A stretch of DNA of 29,727 bases from Bacteroidales bacterium. Lineage in GTDB: Bacteria; Bacteroidota; Bacteroidia; Bacteroidales; UBA932. Below the pieces are notes generated by a model, which made no database searches, was not told the DNA's origin, and saw nothing but the letters and a program-made list of their open reading frames with translations. This document shows, one piece after another, positions 1 through 7,579 of this stretch. Within the stretch, counting starts at the first letter, position 1; every line of letters begins with the position of its first letter. The stretch is taken from positions 1-29,727 of the forward strand of contig JAEFAI010000029.1 in NCBI GenBank assembly GCA_016291185.1, written 5' to 3'. Both the position numbers and the translations under genes were made by a program.

Positions 1-1382
1 GCCACCAGATGAACCGCCTGCTGCAGGGCGACGTGGGCTCCGGCAAGACGATGGTGGCCGTGCTGAGCTGCCTGATGGCCATCGGCAACGGCTTCCAGAC
101 CTGCATCATGGCGCCGACCGAGGTGCTTGCGCAGCAGCACTATGCCAATATCCAGAAGTATCTGAAACCCACCTCCGTGCAGTGTGCGCTGCTGACGGGC
201 AGCACGACGCAGAAGGAGCGGCGCACCATCCACGCCGCCCTGGAGGATGGCTCGCTGGGCATCATCGTGGGCACGCACGCGCTGCTGGAAGACAACGTCG
301 TCTTCCGCAACCTGGGCCTCGCCGTCATCGACGAGCAGCACCGCTTCGGCGTGGAGCAGCGTTCGAAGCTCTGGTCGAAAGGGCCGCTGGTCGGCAGAGG
401 CCCTGTCCCCGAAAACTTCGCTTCGCTCATCCCCCCCACTGCGGAGCAGCGGGTCCCCCCCATTTACGAGGCCATGGGTGGCCACGGTTTTCCGAGACAG
501 GCCTCTGCCGGCCAGGCCGACCGGGTCCCGCCGCACGTGCTCGTAATGACGGCGACACCTATACCGCGGACGCTGGCGATGACCCTGTACGGGGATCTGG
601 ACGTGTCGGTGATCGACGAGATGCCGCCGGGCCGCAAGCCCGTCCAGACGATGTGCATTGGGCAGAACCGCCGGGCGGCGATGTATAAGTTCATGCGGGA
701 GGAGATTGCCCGCGGACGGCAGGTGTTCGTCGTCTTCCCGCTCATCTTCGAGAGCGAGAAGATGGACCTGCAGAACCTGGAGCAGGGCTACGAGGAGATC
801 GTCAGCGCCTTCCCGCTGCCGGACTACAAGGTGGCCATCGTCCACGGGCAGCAGAGCAGCGAAGAGAAGAATTTCAACATGGCCGCCTTTGTGGCGGGAC
901 GAGCCAACATATTGGTTTCCACGACGGTGATCGAAGTCGGCGTGGACGTGCCCAATGCCTCCGTGATGGTGATCGAGAGCGCCCAGCGCTTCGGCCTGAG
1001 CCAGCTTCATCAGTTGCGCGGCCGCGTGGGGCGCGGTGCCGAGAAGTCCTACTGCATCCTGGTCAAAGACGTCAAGACGTCGAAGGAAGCGCAGCAGCGC
1101 CTGGATCTGATGTGCCAGACCGAGGACGGCTTCGAAATCGCCGAGCAGGACATGAAGATGCGCGGCCCCGGCGACCTCGAGGGCACGCAGCAGAGCGGTC
1201 TGCCCATCAGCCTGAACATCGCCTCGCTGGCCAAGGACGGCCAGCTCCTCACCGAAGCCCGTATCTACGCCGGGCAGGTCCTGGACGCGGATCCGATGCT
1301 CTCCGCTCCGCAGAACGCCCCGCTCGTGCGGGAACTGCGGAAGGAGAAATACATCGTAAAAGATTACAGCCAGATTTCTTAG
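1..1382 (+). CDS. recG: ATP-dependent DNA helicase RecG, C-terminal part (5' end outside window)
   Basis: RecG is a superfamily 2 helicase that remodels stalled forks and Holliday junctions. The frame is open from base 3 (His-Gln before the Met at 9), so that Met is internal and the wedge domain lies upstream of the window. Visible motifs are Walker A GDVGSGKT, TGS, the DEQHRFGVEQR motif II, TATPIPRT motif III, and the C-terminal helicase lobe with STTVIEVGVDVPNA and QLRGRVGRG. The end, MKMRGPGDLEGTQQSG, is RecG-typical. About 45 residues between motifs II and III (roughly bases 390-525) have no counterpart in the RecG proteins I know, where WxKG is followed almost directly by PPHVLVMTATPIPRT. 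This insert is bounded by inverted repeats and stays in frame (separate entry). The gene stops at 1382, followed by a terminator hairpin. Confidence 0.95.
   Translation, partial: HQMNRLLQGDVGSGKTMVAVLSCLMAIGNGFQTCIMAPTEVLAQQHYANIQKYLKPTSVQCALLTGSTTQKERRTIHAALEDGSLGIIVGTHALLEDNVVFRNLGLAVIDEQHRFGVEQRSKLWSKGPLVGRGPVPENFASLIPPTAEQRVPPIYEAMGGHGFPRQASAGQADRVPPHVLVMTATPIPRTLAMTLYGDLDVSVIDEMPPGRKPVQTMCIGQNRRAAMYKFMREEIARGRQVFVVFPLIFESEKMDLQNLEQGYEEIVSAFPLPDYKVAIVHGQQSSEEKNFNMAAFVAGRANILVSTTVIEVGVDVPNASVMVIESAQRFGLSQLHQLRGRVGRGAEKSYCILVKDVKTSKEAQQRLDLMCQTEDGFEIAEQDMKMRGPGDLEGTQQSGLPISLNIASLAKDGQLLTEARIYAGQVLDADPMLSAPQNAPLVRELRKEKYIVKDYSQIS
390..525. repeat. In-frame palindromic insert within recG
   Basis: Left arm 393-416 (GGCAGAGGCCCTGTC...GAAAAC) is matched by the reverse complement of right arm 487-509 (GTTTTC...GACAGGCCTCTGCC) with only small differences. 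The interior has further G/C-rich symmetry (CCACTGC/GCAGCGG around 436-451, two runs of C). The segment encodes about 45 low-complexity residues rich in Gly, Pro and Ala with no stop. It sits between helicase motifs II and III, where RecG normally has a short loop. The layout is like the Rickettsia palindromic elements known inside coding genes. The exact ends are uncertain by several bases because no target-site duplication was found. Confidence 0.6.
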
Positions 1383-1401
1383 ACTGAGGCTGAATACGGA
1401 A

Positions 1402-1455
1402 TTGCCCCCGGAAAGCTTCTCCCCAGCGGGGATTTTTTCAGCTTTCCGGGGGCAA
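1402..1455 (+). terminator. Nested hairpin terminator after recG
   Basis: An inner hairpin TCCCC-AGC-GGGGA (about 1420-1432) followed by six T (1433-1438) is a standard rho-independent terminator for recG. It lies in the loop of a second, perfect 16-bp inverted repeat (1402-1417 with 1440-1455, TTGCCCCCGGAAAGCT). The 96-base gap separates convergent genes, so the outer stem may also block minus-strand transcription coming from the DUF2207 gene, but that strand shows no T-run after the outer stem. Confidence 0.75.
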
Positions 1456-1478
1456 CTGCCGTTTCTGCCGCTGCGGAA

Positions 1479-3182
1479 CTACCGTCCGCCACCGCCGTGG
1501 CCGCCGCCGCTGAAGCCGCCGCCACCCCCGAAGGAGCTGTGGCCGCCACCGCCGCTCCAGCCACCGCCGGAGAAGGTGGAGGCCGCATAGGAGCGGTTGG
1601 CGCTCGTGATGGAGCGCGACAGGCTGTTCAGGGAGTTCAGCGCACCGTTGAAAGTGGTGTAGTCGTAGCCGATGGTCTGCTCGAAGAGCACCGGATCAAT
1701 GTCCTTGAGCTGCTTGGCCACCTTGTCGGCAATGCCCAGCAGAGCGCCATAGACGAGGTAATCCTGCCACAGGTGCACCTCGATGGTCTCGCGCTGGCCG
1801 GTCAGGGTGAAGTCGCTGAGGAACTTGCGGAAGCCCACCAGACGCTGGACCTCCAGCTGCCCCTCGGGCGTGGTCTTCGTGTTTGCGGTCTGCATCCAGC
1901 CGTTGTCGCGGAAGCGCTTCTTGCCCATCAGGGTCATCTTCTCGGTCCAGTTGTAGAGCCGTTTCTTGTTCTTGTTGGACCAGACGGAGAACTCCTTGTC
2001 CTGGAGGACGCGGTCGTCGCCGGAGGCCTCCAGCATCATGCTCCAGAGGTCGCTGGCGATGGAATCCATCTCACCCTTGCCGTACTTGCTGTCGGCGAAG
2101 GTGATTTCGACCTTGCCGCTGGCGTCCTTGCGCACGTCCAGGTAGCCCTGGTAGATCATCCGAAGGATCTCTGCGGAGGCGAGGGCGTTCTTCTTGCGGT
2201 CCTCGCCGAGGCGGGAGAGGGCATAGTCGGCGGCGATCAGGTCGCCGTCCATCGGGACGTCGCGGTACCAGCTGATCTCGCTCTCCTTGGCGCCGAGGAA
2301 CTTCTTCTTGTCCCATCTGCTGACGTGGCCGCTGCTCTTCTTGAAGAATTTGCCGATGCCGAAGAACATCGCGAAGAAGGTAATCAGCCCGGCCCACCAG
2401 TCGTCATCCTCGTCATCATAATCGCCCCCGCGGGGACCGAAGTCGGCGCCTTCCATCGCCCGGTCGAGCACCTCCTGGAAGTCGCGGTCCTCGACGCTGG
2501 GGGAGTTGAACATCCCCTTATCGAAGCGCAGCAGGGCGATTACGGAGCTGTAGTAGCCGAAGGGTTCGGAGGATTCAAAGACCACGCCGCCGCCTTCCAG
2601 GAAGGCGACCGTTCCTTCGTAGCCGAAGCCCCAGACGCGCGTGCTGGCGGTGTCCAGCACGGCCTTCACGGACGCCGGGTCGGCGTTGATCGTCACGCGC
2701 ACGTGCTGCGGGGGAGTCTTCTGCTCGTCGTTGACCAGCTGCATATGGAACATGTCGAAGTCGCTGAGCGTCTTGACGCAGTTGGTCATCTCATAACGGA
2801 CGTGAAAGACGTGGTGTCCGTATTCGCCGATGCCCCAGCAGAGCTCGACGCCATTGTGCTTGTGGACAATGCCGCTCTTGCCGGTCTTCTGCCGGCGGCT
2901 GCGGTCCACGTCCCATTCACCGGTATCGGTGAAGGACGCTCCGCCGTTGTACTGCTCGTCCGAGACGACGAGGTTGCCGACCATGATGTTGCCGAGGTTC
3001 TCCCGGGGGAGGTACCACTCGGTGATGCCGTCGCCGGTGTCGAGGTCCCAGACTTCGTGGATCTGCGCCACGCCCGAGGCCTGGAGCGTTACCGTGATGT
3101 CCAGGTCGTAAACCTTCTGCTCATCGGCAAAAGCGGCAAAGGTCGTAACCAATGCCGCCAATAAGGTAATCCACCGCTTCAT
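1479..3182 (-). CDS. DUF2207 family membrane protein with Gly-rich C-terminus
   Basis: This 567-residue protein has an N-terminal signal sequence (residues 1-19, ending AFA). An extracytoplasmic beta-rich DUF2207 domain follows to about 240 (start DEQKVYDLDITVTLQASG; motifs ITEWYLPREN and GIGEYGHHVFHVRYEM). An Asp-rich stretch precedes one clear membrane segment (262-280, WWAGLITFFAMFFGIGKFF). A soluble C-terminal half with DUF2207 features (GFRKFLSDF, LWQDYLVYGALLGIADKV) comes next, then a Gly/Ser tail from about 539. The family has no established biochemical role. It sits 2 bases behind lemA, so the pair is probably one transcript. LemA genes commonly neighbour TPM-domain or DUF2207 membrane proteins, suggesting an envelope function. 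Only one membrane span after the signal peptide is obvious; some homologues have more. Confidence 0.85.
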   Translation of the reverse strand: MKRWITLLAALVTTFAAFADEQKVYDLDITVTLQASGVAQIHEVWDLDTGDGITEWYLPRENLGNIMVGNLVVSDEQYNGGASFTDTGEWDVDRSRRQKTGKSGIVHKHNGVELCWGIGEYGHHVFHVRYEMTNCVKTLSDFDMFHMQLVNDEQKTPPQHVRVTINADPASVKAVLDTASTRVWGFGYEGTVAFLEGGGVVFESSEPFGYYSSVIALLRFDKGMFNSPSVEDRDFQEVLDRAMEGADFGPRGGDYDDEDDDWWAGLITFFAMFFGIGKFFKKSSGHVSRWDKKKFLGAKESEISWYRDVPMDGDLIAADYALSRLGEDRKKNALASAEILRMIYQGYLDVRKDASGKVEITFADSKYGKGEMDSIASDLWSMMLEASGDDRVLQDKEFSVWSNKNKKRLYNWTEKMTLMGKKRFRDNGWMQTANTKTTPEGQLEVQRLVGFRKFLSDFTLTGQRETIEVHLWQDYLVYGALLGIADKVAKQLKDIDPVLFEQTIGYDYTTFNGALNSLNSLSRSITSANRSYAASTFSGGGWSGGGGHSSFGGGGGFSGGGHGGGGR

Positions 3183-3184
3183 TC

Positions 3185-3733
3185 TTAGATCTTAAGGGAA
3201 GGCATCCCCGTCTTCTGGTCCTCGATCTTGAGGTACTCACGGACCTTGAAGCCAAACAGGCTGGCCACGAAGGAATCCGGAATCTGACGGATCAGCTTGT
3301 TGTAGTTGGTAGCGGTGTCGTTGTAAACCATCTTGCTGGTACGAACCATGTTGGTGTACTTGTCGACGGCGTCCATCGCCTTGGTGTAGTTGGCGTTGGC
3401 CTTGATGTCGGGATACTGCTCGATCACGACGTTCAGGCGGCTGGCCACTTGGCTCATGAGGTTCTCCTGCAGGTCGGCTTCCTCGGCGCTGCTGTTGCCG
3501 TCGATGGGACGGCGCTGGGCGATCACGTCGCGGAGGGTGTTGTACTCATGCTCGTTGTAGGACTTGATGAGTTCGACCATGCCCGTGAGGGCGTCCCAGC
3601 GGCTTTCCTGCTGGACACCGATGGTGCTCATGGAGTTCTTGCAGAGCTCATCCTGGTTGACGAGCTTACGCTGGACGGAGATCACCCACAGAACGAGGAG
3701 GGCGATGACGGCAATGACAATGATGAGAGTCAT
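3185..3733 (-). CDS. lemA: LemA family protein
   Basis: The 182-residue LemA-type protein has an N-terminal membrane helix (about residues 2-20, LIIVIAVIALLVLWVISVQ) and a long helical-bundle domain. LemA-typical features include LVNQDELCKNSMSTIGVQQ near the start, ENLMSQVASRLNVVIEQYPDIKAN in the middle and YNKLIRQIPDSFVASLFGFK near the end. The membrane anchor with a helical bundle on the outside is the family topology, and the exact function is unknown. The gene is directly followed by the DUF2207 gene (stop TAA, two bases, ATG), which implies co-transcription and perhaps translational coupling. The chosen ATG gives the hydrophobic N-terminus expected of the family. Confidence 0.9.
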   Translation of the reverse strand: MTLIIVIAVIALLVLWVISVQRKLVNQDELCKNSMSTIGVQQESRWDALTGMVELIKSYNEHEYNTLRDVIAQRRPIDGNSSAEEADLQENLMSQVASRLNVVIEQYPDIKANANYTKAMDAVDKYTNMVRTSKMVYNDTATNYNKLIRQIPDSFVASLFGFKVREYLKIEDQKTGMPSLKI

Positions 3734-3769
3734 AATGCTTTTGAATAGGTTTAGTTTGAATGTTGACGA

Positions 3770-3777
3770 TAAAGATA
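3770..3777 (-). promoter_or_regulatory. Candidate -7 box for lemA-DUF2207
   Basis: Read on the minus strand this is TATCTTTA, one base off the Bacteroidetes TAnnTTTG, about 36 bases before the lemA ATG. No clear -33 TTG lies at the usual distance; the upstream DNA is the pckA terminator. Confidence 0.4.
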
Positions 3778-3789
3778 GGAATAAAATAC

Positions 3790-3819
3790 AAAAAACCGCC
3801 CCTTTCGGAGCGGTTTTTT
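3790..3819 (-). terminator. Rho-independent terminator of pckA
   Basis: A perfect 10-bp stem (AAAAAACCGC 3790-3799 with GCGGTTTTTT 3810-3819) closes a 10-base loop. On the minus strand it ends in T6, downstream of the pckA stop and of the hairpin-rich segment at 3834-3920. The A/T symmetry makes it potentially bidirectional. Confidence 0.85.
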
Positions 3820-3833
3820 CTGTTATTCCTGGC

Positions 3834-3920
3834 AGTCGGAGCGAAGCGACTGGGGGAGTCTGAGGGGAACGCCCCTCAGTAATAGGGGACTCTGTCCCAG
3901 CTGGAGTCCGTCAGGACTAC
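3834..3920. repeat. Hairpin-rich segment in the pckA 3' untranslated region
   Basis: Four short inverted repeats lie side by side: AGTCG/CGACT with GAGCGAAG between, CTGAGGGG-AACG-CCCCTCAG (perfect 8 bp), GGGAC-TCT-GTCCC, and AGTCC-GTCA-GGACT. The last reaches the pckA stop codon. The TCGCTTCGCTC core also occurs in the recG insert (about 418-428), so this may be a dispersed repeat rather than a gene-specific structure. It lies between pckA and its terminator, so it would be transcribed. Confidence 0.5.
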
Positions 3921-5521
3921 AGCTGCGGACCAGCGGCGACGAGAGCCTTACCGGCCTCGTTGGACTCGTACTTGTGGAAGTTCTTGATGAAGCGGCCGGC
4001 GAGATCCTTGGCCTTCTCCTCCCACACGCTTGCGTCGGCGTAGGTGTCGCGAGGATCGAGGATACCGGTGTCGACACCCTTGAGCTCGGTCGGAACCTCG
4101 AAGTTGAAGTAAGGGATCTTCTTGGTCGGAGCCTTGTCGATGCTGCCGTCCAGGATGGCGTCGATGATACCGCGCGTGTCACGGATGGAGATACGCTTGC
4201 CGGTACCGTTCCAGCCCGTGTTCACGAGGTAGGCCTTGGCGCCGCTCTTCTCCATGCGCTTGACGAGCTCCTCGGCGTACTTGGTCGGGTGCAGCTCCAG
4301 GAAGGCCTGGCCGAAGCAGGCGGAGAAGGTCGGGGTAGGCTCGGTGATACCGCGCTCAGTACCGGCGAGCTTGGCGGTGAAGCCGCTCAGGAAGTAGTAC
4401 TTCGTCTGCTCCGGGGTCAGGATGGAGACCGGAGGCAGCACGCCGAAAGCGTCGGCGGACAGGAAGATCACCTGCTTGGCAGCGGGACCCTGGGAGAGCG
4501 GACGGACGATCTTGTTGATGTGGTAGATCGGGTAGCTCACGCGGGTGTTCTCGGTGACGCTCTTGTCGTTGAAGTCGATCTTGCCCTCAGCGTCGACGGT
4601 CACGTTCTCGAGGAGCGCGTCGCGACGGATGGCGTTGTAGATATCGGGCTCAGACTCCTTGTCGAGCTTGATGACCTTGGCGTAGCAGCCGCCTTCGAAG
4701 TTGAAGACGCCCTCGTCGTCCCAGCCGTGCTCGTCGTCGCCGATGAGCAGACGCTTCGGGTCGGTGGAAAGGGTGGTCTTGCCGGTGCCGGACAGACCGA
4801 AGAAGATGGCGGTGTTTTCGCCGTTCATGTCGGTGTTGGCGGAGCAGTGCATCGCGGCGATGCCCTTCAGCGGGAGGAAGTAGTTCATCATGGAGAACAT
4901 ACCCTTCTTCATCTCACCGCCGTACCAGGTGTTGAGGATCACCTGCTCCTTGCTGGTCACGTTGAAGGCGACGCAGGTGTCGGAGCGGAGGCCCAGCTCG
5001 GCGTAGTTGTCTACCTTGGCCTTGGCGGCGCAGTAGACCACGAAGTCAGGCTCGAGGTCGAACTCGGCCTGGTTCTGCGGACGGATGAACATGTTGGTCA
5101 CGAAGTGGGCCTGCCAGGCCACCTCCATGATGAAACGGATCTTCATGCGGGTGTCCTTGTGGGTACCGCAGAAGCCGTCCACGACGAAGAGGCGCTTGCC
5201 GCTGAGCTGCTTGACAGCGAGGCTGCGGACCTCTTTCCAGACCTTCTCGGACATCTCGTGGTTGTCGTTCGGATAGTCCGGGGTGTTCCACCACACGGTG
5301 TCCTTGGAGTTCTTGTCCATCACGATGTACTTGTCCTTAGGAGAACGTCCGGTATAGACACCGGTCATCACGTTGATGGCGCCGAGCTCGGTCACCTGAC
5401 CTTTGTCGTAGCCCTCGAGGCCGGGCTTGGTCTCCTCGTTGTAGAGGACTTCATAAGTAGGATTGTAGAGGATCTCAGTCGCTCCCTTGATGCCGTACTT
5501 GCTTAAATCGATCTTAGGCAT
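3917..5521 (-). CDS. pckA: Phosphoenolpyruvate carboxykinase (ATP)
   Basis: The cytoplasmic enzyme interconverts oxaloacetate plus ATP and PEP plus CO2 plus ADP. In fermentative Bacteroidales it mostly runs in the CO2-fixing direction on the way to succinate. At 534 residues it has the usual family length. Visible motifs are the substrate-binding [11 protein letters not shown] (about 57-67), the metal and substrate region [11 protein letters not shown] (200-210), the kinase-1a P-loop GLSGTGKTT (242-250) and the metal-binding GDDEHGW (261-267). The ATG at 5521 gives [13 protein letters not shown], typical of the family. The gene is monocistronic with its own -7 box and terminator, and diverges from recQ. 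Nothing is missing or truncated. Confidence 0.97.
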   Translation of the reverse strand: MPKIDLSKYGIKGATEILYNPTYEVLYNEETKPGLEGYDKGQVTELGAINVMTGVYTGRSPKDKYIVMDKNSKDTVWWNTPDYPNDNHEMSEKVWKEVRSLAVKQLSGKRLFVVDGFCGTHKDTRMKIRFIMEVAWQAHFVTNMFIRPQNQAEFDLEPDFVVYCAAKAKVDNYAELGLRSDTCVAFNVTSKEQVILNTWYGGEMKKGMFSMMNYFLPLKGIAAMHCSANTDMNGENTAIFFGLSGTGKTTLSTDPKRLLIGDDEHGWDDEGVFNFEGGCYAKVIKLDKESEPDIYNAIRRDALLENVTVDAEGKIDFNDKSVTENTRVSYPIYHINKIVRPLSQGPAAKQVIFLSADAFGVLPPVSILTPEQTKYYFLSGFTAKLAGTERGITEPTPTFSACFGQAFLELHPTKYAEELVKRMEKSGAKAYLVNTGWNGTGKRISIRDTRGIIDAILDGSIDKAPTKKIPYFNFEVPTELKGVDTGILDPRDTYADASVWEEKAKDLAGRFIKNFHKYESNEAGKALVAAGPQL

Positions 5522-5583
5522 AACTTTTATGTTTTAAAACTTTACTTGAATGACTTGCATTTTGCCGATTCCTTAGAATCGGG

Positions 5584-5591
5584 CAAATATA
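5584..5591 (-). promoter_or_regulatory. pckA: -7 box of pckA promoter
   Basis: On the minus strand the sequence is TATATTTG, a perfect TAnnTTTG, giving a leader of roughly 57 bases before the pckA ATG. No strong -33 element was picked out. Confidence 0.65.
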
Positions 5592-5649
5592 GTAATTTTC
5601 CGGGAAAAATCCAAAGTCTGTGCCACGGGGAGTTTCTGGGAAAAATTCC

Positions 5650-5657
5650 TACATTTG
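5650..5657 (+). promoter_or_regulatory. recQ: -7 box of recQ promoter
   Basis: TACATTTG matches TAnnTTTG and ends only five bases before the recQ ATG at 5663. If it is used, transcription would start at or within a few bases of the start codon (leaderless mRNA). Confidence 0.5.
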
Positions 5658-5662
5658 CCCTG

Positions 5663-7423
5663 ATGGAAGCACTGGATGTCCTGAAACAGTATTGGGGCTA
5701 CGACGCCTTTCGTCCGATGCAGCAGGAGATTATCTCCGCTGCGGCGGACGGCAAGGACGTGCTCGCCATCCTGCCCACGGGCGGAGGTAAGTCCGTCTGC
5801 TTCCAGGTTCCGGCGCTGATGCGCGAGGGGATCGCGCTCGTTGTCACGCCATTGATCGCCCTGATGAAGGACCAGGTGCAGAACCTCGAAGCGCGGGGCA
5901 TCCGCGCGCTGTCCATCCATGCGGGCATGGAACGCCGCGAGGTGGAGCTGGTGCTGAACAACGCCGCTTATGGCGATTTTAAGTTTCTTTATGTTTCGCC
6001 CGAACGGCTGGGTACGGCCCTCTTCCAGTCCTGGCTGTCGCTGCTGCCGATCAATTACATCGTCGTGGACGAGGCGCACTGTATCTCGCAGTGGGGCTAT
6101 GATTTCCGTCCGGACTACCTGACCATCAGTGAATTACGGAAGACGGTGGACGCGCCCGTGATCGCCCTCACGGCCACGGCCACGCCGCGGGTGGCGGAGG
6201 ACATCATGGACAAGCTGGAATTTCGCGAGCGGCTACTGCTTCGCAGCGGCTTCGAGCGGCCCAATCTTTCGTACATCGTGCGCCGCTGCGAGGACAAGAG
6301 CGGCCAGCTGCTGGACATCTGCCGCGGGGTGGAGGGCTCCGGCATCGTTTATATGCGCCACCGTCGCCGCTGCGAGGAGACGGCCGCGTTCCTCACGGCG
6401 AACGGGATCAGCGCTTCCTATTACCATGCAGGCCTGTCCGGCGAGACGCGAGCGGCGCGCCAGGAGGCTTGGAAGCGCGGGGAGATCCGCGTGATGGTCT
6501 GCACGAACGCCTTCGGCATGGGCATCGACAAACCCGACGTGCGCTTCGTTGCGCACACGGGTCTGCCGGAGAGCCCGGAATCTTATTTCCAGGAAGCCGG
6601 GCGTGCGGGGCGCGACGGGAAGCCGTCCTACGCCGTGCTGCTCTGGAACGCCACCGACGTGCGGCGCCTGCAGCAGCTCCGGGAGGTGTCCTTCCCCTCG
6701 CTTTCGTACATCGAGGACATTTACCAGAAGCTGCACATCTTTTTCGAAATACCCTACGAGGCCGGGGCGGGCCGCCAGCTGAAGTTTGACCTGGAGGCTT
6801 TCGCGAAGCACTTTAAATTGGAACGCGCGCCCGTGCATTACGCTTTGAAGTACCTCGAGCGCGCGGAGCACCTGACCTTCTCGGAAGACGTGGAGATTGC
6901 CACGCAGGTGGGTATTCTCGTGGATCGCAATACGCTCTATGACATCGACCTGCCGGACCCGGCGATGGTCTCGCTCCTGGAGGTGCTGATGCGCCGCTAC
7001 TCGGGCATCTTCTCCTGGCCCGTGCCCATCCGTGAGGAGAGCGTGGCCGCGGCCCTCTCGCTGACCATTCCGCTGCTCCGCCAGCTGCTCTACCGCACCT
7101 CGCTGGAGCATATCATCAAATACATCCCCGGCGACCGCTGCAGCGTCGTCTTCCTGCACCATAACCGCTTGATGCCGGGCAATGTAGATCTGCAGAAGGA
7201 GAAGTATAACTTCCTGCTGGACAACGCCCGCGCCCGCTCCGACGCGATGATCGAGTACGCATCCGGTTCGGAGGAATGCCGCTCGCGCTGGCTGCTGCGC
7301 TATTTCGGCCAGGAGGAGAGCGAGGACTGCGGTACGTGCGACGTCTGCCGCGCGCGGCGCAGCGCCCCGGCGCCGGATTCGCCCGCCGAGCGGCGGCGCC
7401 GGCTGGACGAGGGGGAGTTATAA
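5663..7423 (+). CDS. recQ: ATP-dependent DNA helicase RecQ
   Basis: This 3'-5' superfamily 2 helicase of recombinational repair is 586 residues from the ATG at 5663. Motifs: FRPMQQEII motif 0, Walker A PTGGGKS (38-44), TPLIALMKDQV, DEAHCISQWGYDFRPDY (DEAH at 136-139), TATATPRV, and the second lobe with YYHAGLSGETR, TNAFGMGIDKPDVRFVAH and QEAGRAGRDGK. The RQC zinc cysteines are C539, C556, C559 and C562. The protein ends shortly after the zinc module, so there is no HRDC domain, as in many short Bacteroidetes RecQ proteins. The open frame extends upstream to 5546, but only from a non-ATG codon and across the pckA promoter. MEALDVLKQYWGYDAFRP matches the expected RecQ N-terminus, so 5663 is preferred. 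Confidence 0.95.
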   Translation: MEALDVLKQYWGYDAFRPMQQEIISAAADGKDVLAILPTGGGKSVCFQVPALMREGIALVVTPLIALMKDQVQNLEARGIRALSIHAGMERREVELVLNNAAYGDFKFLYVSPERLGTALFQSWLSLLPINYIVVDEAHCISQWGYDFRPDYLTISELRKTVDAPVIALTATATPRVAEDIMDKLEFRERLLLRSGFERPNLSYIVRRCEDKSGQLLDICRGVEGSGIVYMRHRRRCEETAAFLTANGISASYYHAGLSGETRAARQEAWKRGEIRVMVCTNAFGMGIDKPDVRFVAHTGLPESPESYFQEAGRAGRDGKPSYAVLLWNATDVRRLQQLREVSFPSLSYIEDIYQKLHIFFEIPYEAGAGRQLKFDLEAFAKHFKLERAPVHYALKYLERAEHLTFSEDVEIATQVGILVDRNTLYDIDLPDPAMVSLLEVLMRRYSGIFSWPVPIREESVAAALSLTIPLLRQLLYRTSLEHIIKYIPGDRCSVVFLHHNRLMPGNVDLQKEKYNFLLDNARARSDAMIEYASGSEECRSRWLLRYFGQEESEDCGTCDVCRARRSAPAPDSPAERRRRLDEGEL

Positions 7424-7503
7424 TTTGCCGTCTTTGGTTATTATTATTCGCTCAAATTGCCCTTTTTCGTGCGGGAGCGATTGGGTTTTCGGCGGAAATA
7501 ATT

Positions 7504-7511
7504 TATATTTG
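7504..7511 (+). promoter_or_regulatory. -7 box of the esterase-GH43 gene
   Basis: TATATTTG, a perfect TAnnTTTG, lies 69 bases before the ATG at 7580. The transcript would begin close to 7518, at the edge of the palindromic repeat 7518-7544. Confidence 0.6.
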
Positions 7512-7517
7512 AGGGTT

Positions 7518-7544
7518 GAGATTCCGGGTCAGACCCGGAATAAC
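7518..7544 (-). repeat. Small palindromic repeat (family GTyAT...ATCTC), minus orientation
   Basis: ATTCCGGGTC-A-GACCCGGAAT is a perfect 10-bp palindrome with a one-base spacer. Read on the minus strand it has the GTTAT start and ATCTC end shared with the copies at 24973, 26619, 26675 and 26726. Here it would form the first hairpin of the leader RNA of the 7580-9787 gene. Confidence 0.7.
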
Positions 7545-7579
7545 GCTAAAACCTTTTTCGGAGCGAAACAATTTTTTTA

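Noticed and set aside
5546..5662. Longer recQ start giving 39 extra residues
   Set aside because: It starts with TTG, overlaps the pckA promoter, and the extra residues do not look like RecQ.
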